9,830 bases of DNA from Candidatus Saccharimonadota bacterium (GTDB lineage: Bacteria; Patescibacteriota; Saccharimonadia; Saccharimonadales; SZUA-47): assembly GCA_017993025.1 (NCBI GenBank), contig JAGONL010000025.1, positions 1 to 9,830 on the forward strand, given 5' to 3'. The translations under genes were made by a program, and so were the position numbers. Every line of letters starts with the position of its first letter. The stretch's first letter is position 1. The notes under the pieces were generated by a model. The model was not told the origin of the DNA. It searched no databases and saw only the letters and a program-made list of their open reading frames with translations. Positions 5,407-9,830 of this stretch are shown here, piece after piece.

Positions 5407-6816
5407 TTAAGTAAACAGTTTTTTGAGCTCAAAAATAATTACGTAAATGCTAAATCCACCATAGAATAGAAACGCAAATGTCATAGCATACCTACGAAAC
5501 TTATTTGGTCCAATTGCCTTGGGCAACATAGTCCTATTTAAGCGTAGTGTCAGTCCTGTATGCACAAACATAGCAAAGGCGTTTAGTACAGCTGCGATTA
5601 CTAATAATTGTAGAGGCTGTGTGTAGCCTGCCAGGAATATTCCGATTCCACTTAGAATCATCAGCCAAAGCACTACGTAGTATGATTTTCCGACGTGTTT
5701 TTCTTTTAATCTTCCGCCAGAGGCTAGAATTGTATTTTCAGCCAAAATTCTACTAGTGGCATCATAAACAGTTAGCTGTGTTCCAAAAAGCGTCAACGAC
5801 ACTACTACCAAAAAGAACGTACCAAAGAATGGGGCCAATTGTTCACCTATAGCTATGCTTTCTCTTATAACGAAAGAGATATCCGACTTGCTCCCTACGT
5901 CGCCGAAGGTTGTCGAAAATGCAAGAAGCGACAGTAGAACGATAGTAATAGAGCCAGTAAGCCAAAAGACTATAAAATGTTCGGTGTTTACTGTTCGCCA
6001 CCATTTTTTAAATTCTTTATTATTTTGAGCAGTCGATTCAAATTTGTAGCCAGTTAGAGTTGCGGATTTTTTAGTACCAGTGATTAGGCTGGTTATGCCA
6101 GTGGCAAACTTGCCCATCCCAAAACCTTTTTCTTTAACATAAAATGATTGAGCTAGGTTTAGATTTCCGCCTGCGCCAGAGTAGGCAAGTGCTGCTAGAA
6201 AAGTAGCTATCGGAATACCTGCCGGCAATAACCAGTAATTATTTCCAATACCAGCAAGTCCTTGGACGGTTTCGTTCCAGTCGCTTACAGAAGCAAGCAA
6301 AATACTTATTATGAATATTGAAGGAACACCAAACATTATTAATACTTTCTGGAATCTCTCGACAGTTTTGTAAAGCACTGGGCCAAGTGATAGAAACAGC
6401 CCCATCGTCACTAGCAGGCTAATAGCCACCCATTTAATCGATTCGCTTGAAAATCCAAGCAGATGGGCGATAAGCGTCGCTGAAGCCGCTGCAATTCCTG
6501 GCCAGATCCAGGGCAAGAAAGTAGACAATATAAACCAAAAAGGTATAGCTCGCCACTTGCGCGTCATACCCACAAAAACACTTTCGCCCCTAGCTAGTGC
6601 ATATCTTTCGATTTCCATATTCATGAAAAATTGAAGTGTTAATCCAAGCACTGCTCCCCAAATAATGCCCATACCGTAGTTACTAGCAAGATAAGGCCAC
6701 AATATAACTTCGCCACTACCCAGTCCTAGTCCTAGTATGATGAAACTTGGCCCCAGTAATTTACGTAGTGGCAGGGCCTTTGGTAGCGGTTTGGTTTTTA
6801 GAGGTGCCAATTTCAT
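5407..6816 (-). CDS. NRAMP-related divalent metal transporter, GSGE-type
   Basis: A 469-residue membrane protein with about eleven hydrophobic segments, matching the NRAMP/SLC11 fold in length and pattern. The first membrane segment reads LGPSFIILGLGLGSGEVILWPY (21-42). In classical NRAMP proteins this position carries the metal-binding DPGN motif, here replaced by GSGE (33-36). The sixth segment region reads AYSGAGGNLNLAQSFYVKEKG (211-231), where classical members have an MPH motif. It therefore belongs to a divergent branch often annotated simply as Nramp family, and its ion (Mn, Fe, Mg or other) cannot be inferred. It lies 65 bp after rarA and 58 bp before hemolysin-III. ATG at 6816 has no Shine-Dalgarno; the nearest -10-like sequence is a weak TACATA five bases upstream. 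Confidence 0.88.
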   Translation of the reverse strand: MKLAPLKTKPLPKALPLRKLLGPSFIILGLGLGSGEVILWPYLASNYGMGIIWGAVLGLTLQFFMNMEIERYALARGESVFVGMTRKWRAIPFWFILSTFLPWIWPGIAAASATLIAHLLGFSSESIKWVAISLLVTMGLFLSLGPVLYKTVERFQKVLIMFGVPSIFIISILLASVSDWNETVQGLAGIGNNYWLLPAGIPIATFLAALAYSGAGGNLNLAQSFYVKEKGFGMGKFATGITSLITGTKKSATLTGYKFESTAQNNKEFKKWWRTVNTEHFIVFWLTGSITIVLLSLLAFSTTFGDVGSKSDISFVIRESIAIGEQLAPFFGTFFLVVVSLTLFGTQLTVYDATSRILAENTILASGGRLKEKHVGKSYYVVLWLMILSGIGIFLAGYTQPLQLLVIAAVLNAFAMFVHTGLTLRLNRTMLPKAIGPNKFRRYAMTFAFLFYGGFSIYVIIFELKKLFT

Positions 6817-6881
6817 AAATCTATGTAACCATAAGCTGAATAAAAATACTATATGTATTAATTAGTGATTATATTTTGTGA

Positions 6882-8060
6882 TTAAAAAAAGTTTGTATTT
6901 TTGATATCTTCAGGTAGAAAACCTTTGGGATGTTTAAAATTTGCTTCCCACCGTACGCCTTTTGAATAACCTAAGTCGGCCATTAGCTTAGTTGGTGCGT
7001 TTCTGAGGTGTAGTGGTACAGGTAAATCACTAAATTTATTCGCCAATTCTTTTGCCGAAAACATGGCGTCTGTCACAGCTCTTGATTTTTTACATCTTGC
7101 CAGTACAACAGCACAGTGATAAAGATTATATTCACACTCTGGCATGCCGATTCGCTCGACAGCTTGAAAAGTTGATATGCTCAAATTTAGGGCTGCGGGA
7201 GCTGAAATACCTATGTCCTCAGAAGCAAAAATAACCATACGCCTGGCTATAAATTTTGGATCTTCACCACCCTGCAGAATTCTGGCAAGGTAGTAGAGGG
7301 TAGCGTTTTCGTCACTGCCACGCATCGATTTAATAAATGCGCTGATAAGGTCATAATGCATGTCGCCGTTTTTGTCATAGCCGGGGAGTTTTTTCTGAAT
7401 AGAGTTAAGTATTGTTTCCTCAGATATGACTGCGGTGCTTAATTGTCTTGCTAGCTCTAGGTTGCCTAGCGCCACGCGAGCGTCGCCGCCAGATAATTCT
7501 GCGATAAGAGCAATGCTTTTTTTAGGGATTACTTTTGCACTTAAGCCCAATCCTTTAACCGCGCGGTTTAACACAGTTATTATTTCTTGTTTTGATAGCG
7601 GATTAAGCACCAAAACTCTACTTCTGCTTAGCAGAGGATTAATAATTTCAAAGCTAGGATTTTCAGTGGTAGCCCCAATAAGTGTAATTGTCCCGTTTTC
7701 GATGTGCGGTAGAAATGTATCTTGCTGAGCTTTATTAAATCTATGAATCTCGTCGATAAAAAGTGTAGTTTTTTGGCCTAATCTTTGGTTTTGGCGGGCG
7801 TGTTCTATTACCTTTAATACATCGGCCTTGGCGGAGTTAACGGCACTAAGTTCAATAAAATCTGTGTCGGTTTGATTGGCGATTATACGAGCAAGAGTAG
7901 TTTTGCCACTGCCCGGTGGTCCCCAAAGTATCAGACTTGTAGGATTTTTATTTTTAATGATTTCCCTAATTATTTGACCGCTATCAATAAGATGTGACTG
8001 TCCAACGACGTCTTCAAGTTTATCGGGGCGCATTATTTCGGCGAGAGGTTTGCTACTCAT
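6882..8060 (-). CDS. rarA: Replication-associated recombination ATPase RarA (MgsA)
   Basis: RarA is an AAA+ clamp-loader-like ATPase that acts at stalled replication forks. Counting from ATG 8060 (392 residues), the conserved start MSSKPLAEIMRPDKLEDVVGQ is followed by Walker A GPPGSGKTT (47-55), Walker B LFIDEIHRFNKAQQD (100-114), sensor 1 GATTENPSF (129-137), the arginine finger region LLSRSR (143-148) and GGDAR (191-195). The C-terminal half has the RarA-specific ISAFIKSMRGSD (239-250), GGEDPKFIARRM (264-275) and the GYSKGVRW ending. Frame is open up to 8147, but the extra 29 residues are not family-like and would overlap corA, so ATG 8060 is preferred. It has no Shine-Dalgarno but has TATAAT six bases upstream. 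Confidence 0.95.
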   Translation of the reverse strand: MSSKPLAEIMRPDKLEDVVGQSHLIDSGQIIREIIKNKNPTSLILWGPPGSGKTTLARIIANQTDTDFIELSAVNSAKADVLKVIEHARQNQRLGQKTTLFIDEIHRFNKAQQDTFLPHIENGTITLIGATTENPSFEIINPLLSRSRVLVLNPLSKQEIITVLNRAVKGLGLSAKVIPKKSIALIAELSGGDARVALGNLELARQLSTAVISEETILNSIQKKLPGYDKNGDMHYDLISAFIKSMRGSDENATLYYLARILQGGEDPKFIARRMVIFASEDIGISAPAALNLSISTFQAVERIGMPECEYNLYHCAVVLARCKKSRAVTDAMFSAKELANKFSDLPVPLHLRNAPTKLMADLGYSKGVRWEANFKHPKGFLPEDIKNTNFF

Positions 8061-8066
8061 GCACGT

Positions 8067-8072
8067 ATTATA
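8067..8072 (-). promoter_or_regulatory. Predicted -10 giving a leaderless rarA mRNA
   Basis: A perfect minus-strand TATAAT is followed by 6 nt (ACGTGC) and the ATG at 8060. Transcription is expected to begin on the A of the start codon. It also supports the 8060 start over the upstream 8147 start. No clear -35 is visible. Confidence 0.5.
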
Positions 8073-8116
8073 GCTGTATATGTGTGGATTGGTTTTGGGA
8101 TTATTAATATCTAGAT

Positions 8117-8122
8117 TACAAT
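8117..8122 (+). promoter_or_regulatory. Predicted -10 of corA, close to leaderless
   Basis: TACAAT lies 7 nt before the ATG at 8130, with a possible -35 TTGGGA (8095-8100) at a 16-bp spacing. The intervening AACGGGA has a GGGA but is too close to the ATG to be a normal Shine-Dalgarno. The rarA -10 faces the other way 44 bp to the left, so both genes are driven from one 69-bp gap. Confidence 0.45.
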
Positions 8123-8129
8123 AACGGGA

Positions 8130-9053
8130 ATGATTACTAACTATCACAAAACTATTAGGGACGATAAAATCCAGATTCTTGAAAAGCCTGTAAGGGGAAG
8201 TTGGATATGCGCGATTAGTCCAAACCCCGGAGAAATGGAAATGCTAGAGCTACAGCACAGTCTAGACCCAGACCTTCTAGATGACGGCATAGATTTATAT
8301 GAGGCACCAAGGTTAGAGCGTGACGGGAGTAACATTTATATATATGTTAGGTATTGTCGGCCTGCCGGTGAATATACTAGCACTCATCCGCTACTGCTAA
8401 TAATAACTCCAAATAATATAATTACAGTTTCGAAAACAGACACTATCCCGATAGAAACTTTGTTAGCGCATGGCGACATAGTTACCACACAAAAAGTTAA
8501 ACTTATTCTAGAAATTTTAGAAGAAGTAAATAAGGGGTACCGCGAGCATCTAAACGGTGTTACTAGACATATTTTGTCCACAAGAAATAAACTGCAAAAA
8601 ACAATAGTTAGTAATGAGGATTTGTTAAATTTTATTAATATTGAAGAAGACTTAAACGAGTTTTTGGCCGCACTTCAGCCTTACGGAATCGTGTTGCACG
8701 CACTACTAAATGGCAAGTACATGAAGATGCACGAAAAGGACGAAGATTTAGTTGAAGACTTACAGCTGTCCACTAACGAATTAATAGAGCTTACTAAAAG
8801 CCGGCTAAAAACAATCCAGAACATACGTGACGCCTATAGCGCAATTGCTACTAATAACCTAAACCAGATATTTAAACGGCTTACTAGTATTGCAATTTTC
8901 CTTACGGTTCCAACTATAGTCGGTGGTATTTTTGGTATGAACGTGGCTTTGCCATACGACCATCATCCTTATGCGTTTTGGTTTGTTCTTGGAGTCATGC
9001 TTACTGTCATGGCTCTGTTTGTCCTTTACTTTAAGCGCAAGAAGTGGCTATAG
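8130..9053 (+). CDS. corA: CorA-family divalent cation (Mg/Co) transporter
   Basis: A 307-residue CorA-type channel, which forms pentamers in the cytoplasmic membrane and lets Mg2+ (also Co2+, Ni2+) into the cell. The large N-terminal part (1-250) is cytoplasmic, with an alpha/beta section followed by long helices (about 118-250) forming the funnel. Two membrane helices close the protein: TM1 about 252-268 ends in the signature GMN (269-271, context IFGMNVALP), and TM2 about 281-301 is followed by the basic tail KRKKWL. The 7-residue periplasmic loop YDHHPYA carries acidic and His residues. Length and order match the family. It diverges from rarA and converges on the fur-type gene, so it is probably a single-gene transcript. 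It has no proper Shine-Dalgarno. Confidence 0.94.
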   Translation: MITNYHKTIRDDKIQILEKPVRGSWICAISPNPGEMEMLELQHSLDPDLLDDGIDLYEAPRLERDGSNIYIYVRYCRPAGEYTSTHPLLLIITPNNIITVSKTDTIPIETLLAHGDIVTTQKVKLILEILEEVNKGYREHLNGVTRHILSTRNKLQKTIVSNEDLLNFINIEEDLNEFLAALQPYGIVLHALLNGKYMKMHEKDEDLVEDLQLSTNELIELTKSRLKTIQNIRDAYSAIATNNLNQIFKRLTSIAIFLTVPTIVGGIFGMNVALPYDHHPYAFWFVLGVMLTVMALFVLYFKRKKWL

Positions 9054-9101
9054 CTGTCAATTTGTCCCATGTCTTGGAATTTCACTATCTTATAAACAAA
9101 T

Positions 9102-9117
9102 AATAACAGGCGTTATT
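9102..9117. terminator. Possible bidirectional terminator between corA and fur-type gene
   Basis: AATAAC (9102-9107) and GTTATT (9112-9117) form a 6-bp stem around the loop AGGC. It is followed by a T-rich tail on the plus strand and, read on the minus strand, by TATTTGTTTATAAG. It lies in the 63-bp convergent gap and touches the last base of the minus-strand stop codon. The stem is short and AT-rich, so termination would be weak. Confidence 0.4.
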
Positions 9118-9530
9118 TATATTTGGCATTTAGAGCACACACCTTTAAGCTCAAGAATATGTTTTTGAAGCGTAAAATTTTTCGACGTTGCAATTTTGTG
9201 CAATTCATAATCTAGGTTTTGAGGTTCATCAAAATCTATAATACTCCCGCAAGAAACACATGTTAGGTGGTGATGATGTTCCTTAAAACTATCACTTAGT
9301 TCAATTTTATACTTCCAGCCAATATGAATTCGGTTTACTATTCCAAATTTTTCAAACGTTTCTATTGTCCTATACACGCTAACTCTATCAATTTCACTAC
9401 AGGCATTTATTAGTTCGTTCATGGAGACAGGCTCGACTAGTGTTGACAGAGTACTAAACACAACTTGTCTTGCTCTGGTATTGCTCAAAGAGTTTGACTT
9501 TAGCGTATGAGAGTAAGTTGTTAGGTTCAT
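9117..9530 (-). CDS. Fur-family metal- or peroxide-responsive transcription regulator
   Basis: A 137-residue protein with typical Fur family length. Residues 15-70 form the winged-helix DNA-binding domain, with recognition helix DRVSVYRTIETFEKFGIV (48-65). The metal-binding and dimer part follows: HHHHLTCVSCGSIIDF (85-100) and a final CSKC (132-135). The two CxxC pairs (91-94, 132-135) are the usual structural zinc site, and the His cluster supplies regulatory ligands. The His found in the DNA-binding domain of E. coli Fur and PerR (about residue 33-37) is not obvious, so the effector (Fe, Zn, Ni, Mn or peroxide) is unknown. Its neighbour across the divergent promoter is a ZIP transporter, which favours Zn, Fe or Ni control. 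The ATG has no Shine-Dalgarno and directly follows a -10 box. Confidence 0.93.
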   Translation of the reverse strand: MNLTTYSHTLKSNSLSNTRARQVVFSTLSTLVEPVSMNELINACSEIDRVSVYRTIETFEKFGIVNRIHIGWKYKIELSDSFKEHHHHLTCVSCGSIIDFDEPQNLDYELHKIATSKNFTLQKHILELKGVCSKCQI

Positions 9531-9531
9531 G

Positions 9532-9566
9532 TTGCAATTATATCAAAAATTGCAACAAAATTGCAA
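9532..9566. promoter_or_regulatory. Cluster of three TTGCAA operator boxes between fur-type and zip genes
   Basis: The self-complementary hexamer TTGCAA occurs at 9532-9537, 9550-9555 and 9561-9566. The last two are spaced by exactly 5 bp (CAAAA), giving TTGCAA-N5-TTGCAA. The actinobacterial Fur-family nickel regulator Nur is known to bind a tTGCaa-N5-ttGCAA box. One box overlaps the fur -10, one lies in its spacer and one coincides with its -35, as expected for autoregulation. The nearest zip promoter elements lie immediately to the right, so one bound protein could repress both genes. Confidence 0.6.
9537..9566 (-). promoter_or_regulatory. Predicted fur promoter, leaderless
   Basis: On the minus strand TTGCAA (9561-9566) serves as a -35 (4 of 6 bases), followed by an 18-bp spacer and a perfect TATAAT (9537-9542). 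The -10 ends 6 nt before ATG 9530, so transcription should begin on the start codon itself. There is no Shine-Dalgarno. Confidence 0.55.
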
Positions 9567-9588
9567 TATGATTATTTATTGATTAAAG

Positions 9589-9594
9589 TATAGT
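9589..9594 (+). promoter_or_regulatory. Possible -10 of the zip gene
   Basis: TATAGT matches 5 of 6 bases of the -10 consensus and would start transcription near 9601, giving a leader of about 20 nt that contains the AAAAAGG ribosome-binding site. The -35 position (about 9566-9571) is poor and abuts the last TTGCAA box, which fits a regulated promoter. Other AT-rich hexamers nearby are also possible. Confidence 0.3.
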
Positions 9595-9620
9595 TAATAT
9601 ATAAAAAAGGATAATAAACT

Positions 9621-9830
9621 ATGGAAGTTTTGATTTTTTCACTGTTGGGCGGAGTTGTATCGCTTTTTGCAGCAATAATACTTATTAATAATCGTAGAAC
9701 TGCAGACGGACTAGCAATATATGCTACGCCTTTTGCAGCAGGTGTTTTGCTGGCGGCGGCATTTACCGATTTGCTTCCTGAGGCTCTGCACGATTCTGTA
9801 GACGAACCACGCGCAGTTTTGATATGGGCG
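9621..9830 (+). CDS. ZIP-family metal transporter, N-terminal part only (cut by window edge)
   Basis: The first 70 codons of an open frame running off the right edge. A hydrophobic first helix (about 3-22, MEVLIFSLLGGVVSLFAAII) leads to a short basic stretch (NNRR) and then the characteristic second helix FAAGVLLAAAFTDLLPEALH (38-57). The small residues followed by TDLLPEALH match the start of ZIP-domain (ZupT/GufA-like) importers of Zn2+, Fe2+ or Mn2+. The metal-binding helices 4 and 5 lie beyond the window, so the metal cannot be judged. ATG 9621 has AAAAAGG (9604-9610) ten bases upstream. It diverges from the Fur-family gene, and the TTGCAA cluster between them is the likely operator. Confidence 0.88.
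   Translation, partial: MEVLIFSLLGGVVSLFAAIILINNRRTADGLAIYATPFAAGVLLAAAFTDLLPEALHDSVDEPRAVLIWA

Noticed and set aside
8061..8147. Longer N-terminus for RarA starting at ATG 8147
   Set aside because: The extra 29 residues do not look like the family, would overlap the corA start, and a perfect TATAAT lies six bases before the ATG at 8060, where the conserved RarA N-terminus begins.
1..9830. Recoded TGA (as glycine) as in SR1/Gracilibacteria
   Set aside because: All genes read through with standard family motifs without in-frame TGA, and glycine positions use normal GGN codons, so nothing supports recoding.
1..9830. Mobile element, prophage, CRISPR array or defence system
   Set aside because: No transposase, integrase, terminal repeats, regularly spaced repeats or defence domains were seen; the genes are ordinary transport, repair, regulatory and envelope functions.

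Overview
The window looks like a chromosomal segment of a small-genome, AT-rich bacterium, most likely Candidatus Saccharibacteria or another Patescibacteria lineage. This is inferred from gene content and style: densely packed short genes, a stand-alone RRM RNA-binding protein, a GSGE-type NRAMP relative, a DUF2177 membrane protein, and an ABC exporter with a short N-terminal helical module and a long polar tail. No rRNA or marker protein fixes the phylum. All stop codons seen are TAA or TAG, and no reading frame needs recoded TGA. I see no insertion sequence, tRNA, rRNA, CRISPR array or phage gene.

Layout. Positions 1-229 (minus) hold the start of an unknown gene cut by the window edge. Positions 391-2571 (minus) encode an ABC exporter half-transporter. 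Positions 2651-3664 (minus) encode a D-Ala-D-Ala-ligase-like ATP-grasp enzyme, and 3718-4026 (minus) an RRM protein with a long, structured leader. A minus-strand run follows: DUF2177 (4245-4655), hemolysin-III/PAQR (4680-5348), NRAMP-like transporter (5407-6816) and the replication-fork ATPase RarA (6882-8060). CorA (8130-9053, plus) diverges from rarA and converges on a Fur-family regulator (9117-9530, minus). That regulator diverges from a ZIP metal transporter that begins at 9621 (plus) and runs off the right edge.

How the parts fit. The right half is rich in metal homeostasis functions: NRAMP-like, CorA, a Fur-family repressor and ZIP. The fur-zip divergent region holds three copies of the self-complementary hexamer TTGCAA. 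Two are spaced TTGCAA-N5-TTGCAA, the layout known for the actinobacterial nickel regulator Nur. A tandem TTGCAA pair lies about 90 bp upstream of the unknown gene at the left edge, suggesting a small regulon.

Two expression signals stand out. First, five genes (fur, rarA, corA, hemolysin-III, DUF2177) have a TATAAT or TACAAT hexamer 6-7 nt before ATG, which predicts leaderless mRNAs, whereas other genes have Shine-Dalgarno sequences. Second, the RRM gene's leader has a 10-nt stretch perfectly complementary to its own Shine-Dalgarno region, which suggests cis control of translation.
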